Part shown: piece after piece, positions 6,918 through 14,762 of the stretch | Layout: each line of letters starts with the position of its first letter | How positions within the stretch are numbered: the stretch's first letter is position 1 | Assembly (NCBI RefSeq): GCF_001427225.1 | Contig: NZ_LMFH01000005.1 | Span: 671,325 to 735,324 of the forward strand | Length of the DNA: 64,000 nucleotides | Direction of reading: 5' to 3' | Source: Lysobacter sp. Root494 | Lineage (GTDB): Bacteria > Pseudomonadota > Gammaproteobacteria > Xanthomonadales > Xanthomonadaceae | Translations under genes and position numbers: made by a program | Notes under the pieces: model-generated | Databases searched by the model: none | What the model saw: only the letters and a program-made list of their open reading frames with translations | Told to the model about the DNA's origin: nothing

Positions 6918-8345
6918 ATGAACGCCCTTACCGACATCGCGGACGTCGACCGACTGAGCGGACTGCTGGCCCGCCAGCGCGCAGCCTTCCTGCGCGAAGG
7001 AGTGCCGTCGTTCGCACGGCGACGCGCCGACCTGACCCGGTTCCGGGCCGCGATCATCCGGCACCGCAAGGAAATCGAAGACGCCATCAACGCCGACTTC
7101 GGGCATCGGTCGAGGCACGAGACGGCGATCATGGAAGTGGGCGGCGTCGCGGAAGGCACGAAGTACCTGATCCGCAACCTTCGCAAATTCATGGCCCCGA
7201 CTCGCCGCCACGTAGCGCTGCACATGCGTAGCGGCAGGGCGCGCATCGAATACCAGCCGCTTGGCGTCGTCGGCGTGATGTCGCCCTGGAACTATCCGGT
7301 GAACCTCGCGCTCATGCCCGTGATCACGGCCATCGCTGCCGGCAACCGGGTGATGCTGAAGCCTTCGGAGTTCACGCCCGCCACGAATGCGCTGATCGCG
7401 AAGATGCTCGGCGAGATCTTTTCCGAAGAGCAGTTCGCCATGGTGACCGGCGATGCGGATGTAGGCGCGGCGTTCTCCGCCTTGCCGTTCGACCATCTCG
7501 TCTTCACCGGCAGCACCGGGGTTGGGCGGTCGGTGATGAAGGCGGCCAGCGACAACCTCGTCCCGGTCACGCTGGAGTTGGGCGGCAAGTCGCCCACCAT
7601 CATCGCGAAGGGCCATCCGCTCGAACAGGCGGCTTCCTCGATTGCCTTCGGCAAGTTGCTCAGCGCGGGACAGACCTGCATCGCGCCGGATTACGCACTC
7701 GTCCACGAAAGCGACGTCGATGCGTTCGTCGCGGCGTATGGCCGGGCAGTGGCGTCCTTCTACGCCGACGGTCCGACGAGCGAGCACTACACGTCGATCT
7801 TCAACGCGCGGCACCACGCGAGACTGCAGGGACTCGTCGAGGATGCGCGCACGAAGGGAGCGCAAGTCATCGAGGTAGGAAACCGGCCCGGCGATGCATC
7901 GCTTCGGCCCAACACGATGGCGCCCACCGTGGTGCTTGGTGTCAACGACTCGATGCGCATCGCGCATGAGGAGATCTTCGGCCCGATCCTCCCGATCTTT
8001 GCCTATCGCGACATCGGCGATGCGATCGACTTCGTGAACGCCCGGCCTCGGCCGCTCGCGCTCTATTACTTCGGTCGCGACGATGCAGACCGACGCAGGC
8101 TGCTGAGCGAAACGACCTCAGGCAACGTCACCATCAACGGCACGATCATGCACATCGCCCAGGACGACTTGCCCTTCGGCGGTGTCGGGCCCAGCGGCAT
8201 GGGCGCGTACCACGGCATCGAGGGCTTCCGCACCTTCAGCCATGCCAAGGGAATCTATGAGCAGGGGCGCTGGAACCTCGCCAACCTGCTGCATGCGCCT
8301 TTCAAGCAACCGATCGACACCATCCTCAACCTGATGCTTCGGTGA
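6918..8345 (+). CDS. Aldehyde dehydrogenase, coniferyl-aldehyde dehydrogenase type
   Basis: A 475-residue NAD(P)-dependent aldehyde dehydrogenase. Visible elements are the cofactor-binding segment VVGVMSPWNYPVNLALMP, VFTGSTGVGRSVM, the catalytic Glu in VTLELGGKSP (about 219) and the nucleophile Cys in SAGQTCIAPDY (about 254). The C-terminal EIFGPILPIF and DLPFGGVGPSGMG motifs are also present. The short hydrophobic C-terminus (NLLHAPFKQPIDTILNLML) is typical of the CalB-like, membrane-associated branch that oxidises coniferyl and long-chain aldehydes to acids. Its divergent TetR neighbour is the likely regulator. The Gfa-like gene follows closely and may be co-transcribed. Exact substrate is uncertain. 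Confidence 0.93.
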   Translation: MNALTDIADVDRLSGLLARQRAAFLREGVPSFARRRADLTRFRAAIIRHRKEIEDAINADFGHRSRHETAIMEVGGVAEGTKYLIRNLRKFMAPTRRHVALHMRSGRARIEYQPLGVVGVMSPWNYPVNLALMPVITAIAAGNRVMLKPSEFTPATNALIAKMLGEIFSEEQFAMVTGDADVGAAFSALPFDHLVFTGSTGVGRSVMKAASDNLVPVTLELGGKSPTIIAKGHPLEQAASSIAFGKLLSAGQTCIAPDYALVHESDVDAFVAAYGRAVASFYADGPTSEHYTSIFNARHHARLQGLVEDARTKGAQVIEVGNRPGDASLRPNTMAPTVVLGVNDSMRIAHEEIFGPILPIFAYRDIGDAIDFVNARPRPLALYYFGRDDADRRRLLSETTSGNVTINGTIMHIAQDDLPFGGVGPSGMGAYHGIEGFRTFSHAKGIYEQGRWNLANLLHAPFKQPIDTILNLMLR

Positions 8346-8386
8346 TCGGAATGCAGCGCTCTAACGAATCCCAGGAGCATCGACAC

Positions 8387-8848
8387 ATGATCGCCAACAC
8401 ATCATTGCCGCTACGTGGCGCCTGCGAATGCGGCGCCTGCACGTTCGAGGTACATGCGTCGCCGAAGGCGAGGTTCCGCTGCCACTGCCAGATCTGCCAG
8501 GCCTTCAACAACAAACCCTTCGCAGATGTGGTCGCGGTTCGCGCGAAGGATGTCTTACTGAAAAACGCCGGCAACATCTCGTTCGCGAAATACCGCCCGC
8601 CACCGAACTTCAACCGCGGCGTCTGCCGCACCTGTGGCAAGCCGGTCGTGGAAGTGGCTGGCGTCGGGTCGTTCAAGGTGATGTTCATCCCGGCCAGCAA
8701 TTTCGAGCTGCCAGATCGGCTGCCGCCGGTCCGCGTGGACATCTTCTATCACCGCCGCGTGCAGGACATGCACGATAGCCTGCCCAAATACAGCGGTTAT
8801 TTCGCGAGCGAGCTTGCGGTCGGGAAATTGATCATGGCCGGGTTGTGA
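8387..8848 (+). CDS. GFA/CENP-V-family zinc protein
   Basis: A 153-residue protein of the glutathione-dependent formaldehyde-activating (Gfa)/CENP-V fold. Zinc-ligand cysteines appear in GACECGACTF (13, 15, 18), FRCHCQICQAF (32, 34, 37) and CRTCGKPV (about 84-87). Members bind two zinc ions, but most, unlike Gfa itself, have no proven formaldehyde-glutathione activity. ATG 8387 is chosen for its AGGAG 9 bp upstream; an upstream GTG at 8342 overlaps the dehydrogenase stop and has no site. Position after an aldehyde dehydrogenase suggests aldehyde detoxification, as inference. Confidence 0.85.
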   Translation: MIANTSLPLRGACECGACTFEVHASPKARFRCHCQICQAFNNKPFADVVAVRAKDVLLKNAGNISFAKYRPPPNFNRGVCRTCGKPVVEVAGVGSFKVMFIPASNFELPDRLPPVRVDIFYHRRVQDMHDSLPKYSGYFASELAVGKLIMAGL

Positions 8849-8849
8849 A

Positions 8850-8998
8850 ATGTCGAGTCGCGCGGATCAGTTCGCGATCGACCCGAAGCTGGACATCGTC
8901 ATGAAGCGTTTCATCGACGCGCCCGTGCGCCTCGCCTGGAAGCGTTGACGAAACCCGAGCATCTCAAGGAGTGGTACATGCGCAGGGCGTGGGGGGGC
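8850..8998 (+). pseudogene. Truncated, frameshifted duplicate of the AHSA1 gene
   Basis: About 130 bp nearly match the start of the AHSA1 gene at 5697-5840, including QFAIDPKLDIV, KRFIDAPVRLAW and, in the next frame, KPEHLKEWYM. One base is missing near 8938-8941 (CTGGAAGCG against CTGGGAAGCG), so translation from ATG 8850 stops at 8946-8948 after 32 codons. Similarity ends at about 8990, before the RDD gene. It is a partial duplication that has decayed. Confidence 0.85.
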
Positions 8999-9078
8999 TC
9001 CATCAAACGCCCTTTTGGGCTCAAAATTGGCATGGGGTGCTGCATCAGCCGGCACATGCATCAGCAAGGGGGAAAGAA

Positions 9079-9597
9079 GTGACTGGACACAATCAACAAG
9101 GGCGCTCGCTGTCGTCGGCGGTGTCCATCGCTGCGGGCTATGACTTTTCGATCGTCGTGCGCCGATGGTTGGGCGCGTGGATCGACTTCATCGTCCTGCT
9201 GTCGTTTCTCCTCGTTCCGGACTACGTCCTCGGCAATGAAACGTACCGGGCAACGCTGGCCATCTGGCTGAGTCTCCTGGCGGCGTACTTTCCGGTAACG
9301 GAGATGTTGTTCGGCAAGACCTTGGGCAAGCTTGTGACCCGCACTCGCGTGGTCAATGACGCGGGCAGCCGACCCTCCTTCCTGCAGGCCGTCGTGCGGA
9401 CTCTGTTCCGGCTGATCGAGGTCAATCCGGTTCTTGTCGGTGGCCTGCCCGCCGGTATCGCCGTCATCGCTTCGCGTAGCAAGCAACGCCTTGGCGACAT
9501 GGTCGCGGGGACGTACGTGCTGCTTGATCGGGACGCGCGTCAACTGCAATTGCCCGCGACGGTCAGCGCCGAACCGCCGCCGCTCCCTGGCACCTGA
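9079..9597 (+). CDS. RDD-family inner-membrane protein
   Basis: A 172-residue membrane protein with the RDD pattern: VVRRWLGAWIDFIVLLSFLL as the first helix with Arg and Asp, a second helix (LAIWLSLLAAYFPVTEMLFG), the GKTLGKLVTRTRVV segment, and the closing QRLGDMVAGTYVL motif. RDD proteins are small membrane proteins, some proposed to move ions or solutes. GTG 9079 with an AAGGGGGAAAG site is preferred; the open frame extends upstream into the duplicated AHSA1 remnant, which is not coding for this protein. No clear operon partner. Confidence 0.85.
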   Translation: MTGHNQQGRSLSSAVSIAAGYDFSIVVRRWLGAWIDFIVLLSFLLVPDYVLGNETYRATLAIWLSLLAAYFPVTEMLFGKTLGKLVTRTRVVNDAGSRPSFLQAVVRTLFRLIEVNPVLVGGLPAGIAVIASRSKQRLGDMVAGTYVLLDRDARQLQLPATVSAEPPPLPGT

Positions 9598-9992
9598 CGC
9601 AACCAACGCGCTGCCCGCTCCCGGTCACGCGTGCGGTTCCCATTCGGTTGCGGGCGGCCGAAGACTCGCTTCCCTGCAGACTGTGCGGTCGAGCCGATGA
9701 TGTCCGCTCTCGCCCAGAAGCGGCCGTTCGTAAACCATGTGCAAGCAACGGCGGTCGTTGTTTTGCAAGGCCGTTTCCACCCGCAGCGGTAGACGAACGC
9801 GTAACCCGGCACTGGCTCGCGCTCCGGGGCCTCTCTGGCTGCAGCCTCCACTCACCCCACTGCGGCCCCCAGTCGTCACTCCCCGGGCTCAGGGACCTGC
9901 GACCAACGGTATGCTGCGAACCGCCGGCGACGAGTCGGCAACTGGAGGCAGCTCGGCCGGTGGCACAGCTCATTAGAGAAGAGCACGAAGTA
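9598..9992. other. Long intergenic region with one decayed palindrome
   Basis: Apart from the palindrome at 9696-9730, no gene with family-like sequence is seen. Open frames here are compositional. The promoter of the LytS-like gene should lie near its right end. Confidence 0.5.
9696..9730. repeat. Dispersed palindromic repeat, decayed copy
   Basis: Contains GTCCGCTCTCGCCCAGAAGC followed by GGCCGTTCG, matching the TGTCCGCTTT...AAAGCGGACA pattern seen best at 33653-33680. Confidence 0.6.
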
Positions 9993-11081
9993 GTGCGACC
10001 GGTGGTGGAGAACGGGTCCGGAGTCGGCCGCCGGGGTATGGCTATTCTGGCGGCGTGGACGCTGGTCGCGATGCTCTTAGCGGGGCAGGCCTGGTTTGCT
10101 GCACAGGTGCGTGGCGAACCGCTGGCGTGGGCACGTGCCAGTGCCATCTGGCTCGTCTGGGCCGCGGTTTGGGCTGCCCTCACGCTTATCGCGCTGCGCC
10201 TGGAGGCGCGTTTCCCGCTCCAGCGACCTCGCTTCCTTGGCGCGCTTGTGGTGCACGGCATTGCTTCGGCGGTGTGCGCCCTGGTCAACCTGGCGCTCTT
10301 CGCGCTGGCGGCGCCCGTCATCGGTGCGACCCAGGTCGAACCCACCTGGCTCGGCACCTTCGGCCGGCTGCTTGGCACGACGTTTCTGCTGAACCTCCCG
10401 GTCTACTGGTTGATCGTCGCCGCGGCACATGTGGGGCGACTCGTGCGGACCGCCCGGGAAAAGGATCGCCGGCAACTCCGTCTCGAAGCGCAGCTGGCCG
10501 ACGCCCGCCTGCAGACATTGCGCACCCAGCTGCAGCCACACTTCCTCTTCAACGCCCTCAACACGGTCTCGGTGCTGATGCACGAGAATGTCGACTCGGC
10601 CGATCGGATCCTCCTGCAACTCAGCGCGTTGCTGCGCCGCTCGCTCGACGGCACCGAAGCGCATGAGGTGACGCTCGGCGAAGAGATCGGCTTTCTCGAG
10701 AGCTATTTCGAAATCGAGCAGGCACGCTTCGGCGGGCGTCTGAGCTACCGGATCCTTGTTCCCGATCAGGTTCTCGAAGCGCGGGTTCCGAACCTGCTCC
10801 TCCAGCCCCTGGTCGAGAATGCGCTGCGCCATGGACTCGCCACGCGCGCCGGACCGGGACGCGTGGAAATAAAAGCGGACCGGCGCGGCGACTCCCTGCT
10901 GCTGTGCGTTGTCGATGACGGCCGAGGGCTACCACCGGCGACAACCGAACGTGTCGGCCTGGCGAACACGAGGGCGCGGTTGCGCCTGCTGTACGCCGAC
11001 AGGCAACGCTTCGAGGTGCGAAATTCCGATGACGGCGGCGTCATCGCCGAGATCGAGCTACCTTGGCGCACTGTCGCATGA
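9993..11081 (+). CDS. Sensor histidine kinase, LytS/AlgZ type (His_kinase domain)
   Basis: A kinase of about 362 residues. Four hydrophobic helices form the N-terminal membrane part (for example MAILAAWTLVAMLLAGQAWF and FLLNLPVYWLIVAAAHVG). A coiled region RQLRLEAQLADARLQTLRTQ leads to the phospho-acceptor His in LQPHFLFNALNTVSVL (about 183). The C-terminal ATPase has LLLQPLVENALRHG (N box) and VVDDGRGLP. This architecture belongs to the LytS/YehU family paired with LytTR regulators. The stop overlaps the next gene's ATG. The start is uncertain: GTG 9993 follows a purine-rich AGAGAAGAG; ATG 10038 is possible. The stimulus is unknown. Confidence 0.92.
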   Translation: MRPVVENGSGVGRRGMAILAAWTLVAMLLAGQAWFAAQVRGEPLAWARASAIWLVWAAVWAALTLIALRLEARFPLQRPRFLGALVVHGIASAVCALVNLALFALAAPVIGATQVEPTWLGTFGRLLGTTFLLNLPVYWLIVAAAHVGRLVRTAREKDRRQLRLEAQLADARLQTLRTQLQPHFLFNALNTVSVLMHENVDSADRILLQLSALLRRSLDGTEAHEVTLGEEIGFLESYFEIEQARFGGRLSYRILVPDQVLEARVPNLLLQPLVENALRHGLATRAGPGRVEIKADRRGDSLLLCVVDDGRGLPPATTERVGLANTRARLRLLYADRQRFEVRNSDDGGVIAEIELPWRTVA

Positions 11082-11839
11082 CCATCCGCGTACTGATCGT
11101 CGACGATGAACCGGTCGCCCGCCGCGGGATACTGCGACTGCTGCGGCAGGAGCCGGACATCGAAGTCGTCGAAGAGTGCGGTGACGGCGGAGCGGCCATA
11201 TCGGCGATCAGCGCGCATTCGCCCGACCTCGTCTTCCTCGATGTGCAGATGCCCGAACTCGATGGGTTCGCCGTCATTGAAGCCATCGGGGGCAACCGCA
11301 TGCCGGCGGTCGTATTCGTAACCGCATTCGATCAACACGCCGTGCGGGCGTTCGATGCTCAAGCAATCGACTACGTGCTGAAGCCGATCGATCCGGAACG
11401 CTTTCGCCGTGCACTGCAGCGCGCCCGTTCCCACCTCGCCCATCCCGATGACGGCTTCGTCCGCCGCGTTTCCGAGGTCCTGAAGTCGATCGATCGAGGC
11501 GCGCTTCAGCGTTATCCCTCGCGACTCGCAATCCGTTCCGAGGGTCGCGTTCGATTGCTCGACATCGACGAGGTCGATCGCATCGTCGCCGCAGGAAATT
11601 ACGTCGAGATCCACACGGGCGCGAAACAGCACCTGCTGCGCGAGACAATGACCAGTCTCGAGTCCCGTCTGGACCCACAACGCTTCATCCGGGTATCGCG
11701 GGCGTCAATCGTCAGCATTGCCAATATTCGCGAAGTGCAGCCGCTGTTCAATGGAGACTTCGTGGTTCTCCTCAAGAATGGCGCGCAGGTGAACGGCAGC
11801 CGCCGCTATCGGGCGGCGCTCGACGTCTTGTTTCGCTGA
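11078..11839 (+). CDS. LytTR-family response regulator
   Basis: A 253-residue regulator. The receiver domain has VDDEP near the start, phospho-acceptor Asp55 in LVFLDVQMPEL and the conserved Lys in YVLKPID. A LytTR DNA-binding domain follows from about 150 (RLAIRSEGRVRLLDIDEVDR, HLLRETMTSLESRL, FIRVSRASIVSIANI, VNGSRRYR). It is co-transcribed with the LytS-like kinase by an ATGA overlap, so the two form a dedicated two-component pair. Targets are unknown; LytTR proteins usually bind pairs of 9-bp direct repeats. Confidence 0.95.
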   Translation: MTIRVLIVDDEPVARRGILRLLRQEPDIEVVEECGDGGAAISAISAHSPDLVFLDVQMPELDGFAVIEAIGGNRMPAVVFVTAFDQHAVRAFDAQAIDYVLKPIDPERFRRALQRARSHLAHPDDGFVRRVSEVLKSIDRGALQRYPSRLAIRSEGRVRLLDIDEVDRIVAAGNYVEIHTGAKQHLLRETMTSLESRLDPQRFIRVSRASIVSIANIREVQPLFNGDFVVLLKNGAQVNGSRRYRAALDVLFR

Positions 11840-12096
11840 GCGCTGTAGCCGCGCGCGTCAATTGCGCATCGACAGCTGCGACAGGCAGGTCCATCGCGAA
11901 GTTCCGCTCGCATCCGAGAACGTCGATGGACCACATGCCGGCAGAAACAATGCGTTTGCGCCGATGTACGACACGCCTTCGTCACTGCGCAGCCCCCACT
12001 CCTCCCACCGCCGCGTCCGCCCGACACCAAGGGGACGCGAACGGCCGTACGAGAGTTCATCATCCGCACACGCACTTCCGCGTGTCGGAGATGATC

Positions 12097-12645
12097 ATGA
12101 AAACGTGCAACATCCTGCTGTCCGCAATCGCAACAGTCGTCGCTATCGCCGGTGTGATTCCGTGCGAGGCCACGGCGTCCGACGGCGTTCACGCCGAGCC
12201 CGTGGAGCTCAACAAGTCGATCACCCGCAGGGTGTACGAGGAAGGTCTCAATCAGGGTCGATTCGAAGTGCCGTACAGCGCAGACTTCGTTGGCCACGGC
12301 GGCAGGGCAACCTTCACCCATGCCGATGGCATGGCCGAAGCCAAGGGTTGGCGCAAGGCGTTTCCGGATCTGAAGATCACGGTCGATAAGCAGGTTGCCG
12401 AGCGGGATTTGGTGGCGGTGCGCTGGACCGCGCGCGGGACCAACACCGGCAGCGGAAATGGCATTCCGGCCACCGGTCGCGCAGTGCAAATCGCGGGCAC
12501 GACGCTGTTCCGAATGGCTGATGGGCGAATCGCTGAAGAATGGACATGCGCCGATTCGCTTGGCCTGATGAAGCAACTGGGCATGTTGGCGACACCAGCA
12601 ACGACGCCGGCGACCGACGGAAGCTCTCCCGCTGGTGTTCCCTGA
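12097..12645 (+). CDS. Exported SnoaL-like (ester cyclase/NTF2-fold) protein
   Basis: A 182-residue protein with an N-terminal signal peptide (NILLSAIATVVAIAGVIPCE, cleavage near EATASDG). The remainder has the SnoaL/NTF2-like pattern: NKSITRRVYEEGLNQGRFEV, VGHGG, GWRKAFPDLKITVDKQVAE, VAVRWTARGTNTG and TTLFRMADGRIAEEW. SnoaL-like domains include polyketide cyclases but most exported members have no known substrate. ATG 12097 is 6 bp from GGAG; ATG 12091 would leave no spacing. It stands alone between the LytTR pair and a repeat-rich gap. The C-terminus is low-complexity (TPATTPATDGSSPAG). Confidence 0.85.
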   Translation: MKTCNILLSAIATVVAIAGVIPCEATASDGVHAEPVELNKSITRRVYEEGLNQGRFEVPYSADFVGHGGRATFTHADGMAEAKGWRKAFPDLKITVDKQVAERDLVAVRWTARGTNTGSGNGIPATGRAVQIAGTTLFRMADGRIAEEWTCADSLGLMKQLGMLATPATTPATDGSSPAGVP

Positions 12646-13058
12646 CGCAGACCGCGCAGTTCCCCCGCATAGCCGACCAACAGGCTGACCTGCGCATCCG
12701 GCGAATTGACCTGCGTCGGATGCGCGGTTGTGGAACCGGTCGACGCCTGGCCCAGCGGAAGCATTGCTTGGGTGATCGTTTGATATCGGCCACCGGCGCC
12801 ACAGCCGGTTGGCATTGACGCCCTTCCGGGACGATCCCGCGCTTGCGCCCGCCGAGGGAGACGATCGTCCGCTTGGGGTCGAAAGCCGTCATTCGATTAG
12901 GTCCGCTTCCGGCCATAACCGGACATCCCGAAATCGTCATGCGCGGCGTCGCACGAGCCGGAGCGCGACATATGCGGAAGCGCAACGGATCACGAATCCG
13001 AGGAATGCTGGCTGAGGGGATCAATAGGGGCGAGGTGCACCCAACCGCGTTGTACGTG
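12646..13058. other. Intergenic region carrying two adjacent decayed palindromes
   Basis: No gene is recognised. The centre holds two copies of the dispersed palindrome (12867-12892 and 12901-12928); the rest is unassigned. Confidence 0.5.
12867..12928. repeat. Two adjacent dispersed palindromic repeats
   Basis: The first copy reads GTCCGCTTGGGGTCGAAAGC then CGTCATT; the second GTCCGCTTCCGGCCATAACC then GGACAT. Both match the TGTCCGCTT...AAGCGGACA scheme with different central bases, so two members of the family lie 8 bp apart. Confidence 0.7.
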
Positions 13059-13280
13059 TCAGCGTATCAGGCGGTCCAATCGCGCCTGTAGCGGCGGTCC
13101 GATCCCCAAGATGGCCGGAATGACGATGACGTAGGCGATGGCCCACGATCGCAGCCACGCAAGGGCGAAGGTATCGGAGAAGCCGAGATTCAGGGCAAGA
13201 AGCACGAAGGAAATGATGCCTGTCGTGACGACGCCCATGACGAGCGCAAAGGCGACCTTTCGTTTTAGCTGCGTGCCCAT
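13059..13280 (-). CDS. DUF2798-like small membrane protein
   Basis: A 73-residue protein with two membrane helices: VAFALVMGVVTTGIISFVLL and a second in WLRSWAIAYVIVIPAILGIG, preceded by LGFSDTFALA. It ends with a basic amphipathic segment (LQARLDRLIR). This layout fits the DUF2798 family of small two-helix membrane proteins of unknown function. ATG 13280 has an AGGAG 7 bp upstream and is preferred over an upstream start at 13301. It is divergent from the cytochrome P460 gene. Confidence 0.8.
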   Translation of the reverse strand: MGTQLKRKVAFALVMGVVTTGIISFVLLALNLGFSDTFALAWLRSWAIAYVIVIPAILGIGPPLQARLDRLIR

Positions 13281-13461
13281 TTGCCTACTCCTGTTAGTCA
13301 CGACATTTCCGAGCCGGCAGACTCGGTCGGCTCATTGTGCTCCGGACTGATGTGTTCGTGGAGCACAGGCGCATATACGAAGGTGTCGGGTAATACCTTT
13401 GTGTCATCGACACGATCCAAGCCCTGCGGTTTGATGAACTTGAGACCCGGGAGACACGATC

Positions 13462-14022
13462 ATGCGCAACAGAATTACGCTGATGAAGGCCACAATTGCT
13501 GCAGCGCTGGTTGTGCTCGCAACCGGGGTTGCGTATTCCGCGCAAGACAAATACTCGGTGAAGGTAAAGGATGGGCTCGCATTCTCCGAATTCAGGGGCT
13601 ACGAGAAGTGGGAGACGATCAATGTCAGCCACAACCGGGACCTGATCGCCGTGATTCTCGGCAATGAGGCCATGATCAAAGCCTACAAGGCCGGCTATCC
13701 GGGAAACGGTAAGCCTTTTCCCGACGGCGCCCGTATGGCGAAGGTCCATTGGAAGGCAATCAAGAACGAAGCCGCGCCTGGACAGCCGACGGTCGGCGGG
13801 CCCCAGCACGACGTAGATTTCATGGTCAAGGACAGCAAGCGATTCGCGGACGGTGGCGGTTGGGGCTACGCGATGTTCAGGTACGATCCGGCCTCGAAAA
13901 CCTTCCGCCCGGGAACACTGAAGGACGCGCCACCGCAAGGCGACGACGCAAGGTGCGGTGTTGCGTGCCACACCGCTGCGAAGCAGCGGGATTACGTTTT
14001 CACTGCCTATGGAAGCAAATGA
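13462..14022 (+). CDS. Cytochrome P460-family c-type heme protein
   Basis: A 186-residue periplasmic protein with signal peptide (MKATIAAALVVLATGVAYSA). The P460 domain is recognised by the opening FSEFRGYEKWETINVSHN, an IVxVILGNEAMIKAY-like helix, PDGARMAKVHWK, and the C-terminal heme-binding region RCGVACHTAAKQRDYVFTAY. The heme-attachment motif is spaced Cys-x3-Cys-His, as in many P460 relatives. Family members include hydroxylamine-oxidising P460 and NO-binding cytochrome c'-beta; which activity applies here cannot be told. No ammonia-oxidation genes are nearby, so a role in nitrogen-oxide or general redox stress is only inference. Confidence 0.9.
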   Translation: MRNRITLMKATIAAALVVLATGVAYSAQDKYSVKVKDGLAFSEFRGYEKWETINVSHNRDLIAVILGNEAMIKAYKAGYPGNGKPFPDGARMAKVHWKAIKNEAAPGQPTVGGPQHDVDFMVKDSKRFADGGGWGYAMFRYDPASKTFRPGTLKDAPPQGDDARCGVACHTAAKQRDYVFTAYGSK

Positions 14023-14096
14023 AAGGCCCCGTAAGGCCCGGTCTGACGCCCTGCAGCGAGTAGTATGGCGAGGACAGATCTGCGGACGGTCGTGAA

Positions 14097-14732
14097 TTGG
14101 ATCCCGCGCACAGCATCATTTACGTAGTGGATGACGACGCCAGCATTCGCGAGTCGATATCTGATCTGCTCTCGTCGTTCGATTTTCAAGTGGTGACGTT
14201 CGGCTCTGCCGCGGAGTACATCGCATATGGACGATCCGACTCGCCCGCTTGCCTGATCCTGGACGTCGAGCTTCCGGACATCAACGGGCTCGACCTGCAG
14301 GGCCAGATCTCCCAAGGGCGGCATCCACCCGTCGTATTCGTCACGGGGCACGGAGACATCCCGGCTTCCGTGCGCGCAATGAAGGCGGGAGCTATCGACT
14401 TTCTGACCAAGCCGTTTCAGGAAGCAGACCTGATGCAGGCGGTGGGCGCCGCCATTGCCAAGGATGTTGACTCACGGCGAACGAGAGATGAGCTGATCCT
14501 GTTGGATCAACGCCTGTCGCTGCTTACACCACGCGAGCGAGAGGTCTTTCCGCTGGTGGTCAGCGGCCTCCTCAACAAGCAAATTGCGGGGGAGCTCAGC
14601 ATCAGCGAAGTGACGACCCAGATTCATCGAAGCAAGATCATGAAGAAGATGCAAGCTGAGTCCCTTGCCGAACTGGTGCGCTTTGCCAGCGTGCTCGCCG
14701 TGCCCATGACCCGATCACGACGCGCCAAATGA
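14097..14732 (+). CDS. FixJ/NarL-type response regulator (LuxR HTH)
   Basis: A 211-residue regulator. Receiver: YVVDDDASIRES, phospho-acceptor Asp56 in CLILDVELPDINGL, VTGHGD and the conserved Lys in AIDFLTKPFQE. LuxR-type HTH from about 140: LLTPREREVFPLVVSGLLNK, QIAGELSISEVTTQIHRSKI, MKKMQAESLAELVRFA. This is the FixJ/TodT/TtrR-like architecture. The start is a TTG at 14097, chosen because no other in-frame start precedes the receiver. It is convergent with the MASE4-type kinase gene, 30 bp from its end, which is therefore its likely partner. Confidence 0.93.
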   Translation: MDPAHSIIYVVDDDASIRESISDLLSSFDFQVVTFGSAAEYIAYGRSDSPACLILDVELPDINGLDLQGQISQGRHPPVVFVTGHGDIPASVRAMKAGAIDFLTKPFQEADLMQAVGAAIAKDVDSRRTRDELILLDQRLSLLTPREREVFPLVVSGLLNKQIAGELSISEVTTQIHRSKIMKKMQAESLAELVRFASVLAVPMTRSRRAK

Positions 14733-14762
14733 ATGTGCCATTTCGTCGACGCCTCCTTTTGG

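Noticed and set aside
6684-7967. A 427-codon minus-strand frame over the aldehyde dehydrogenase gene
   Set aside because: Shadow of the true + strand gene, which carries complete active-site motifs.
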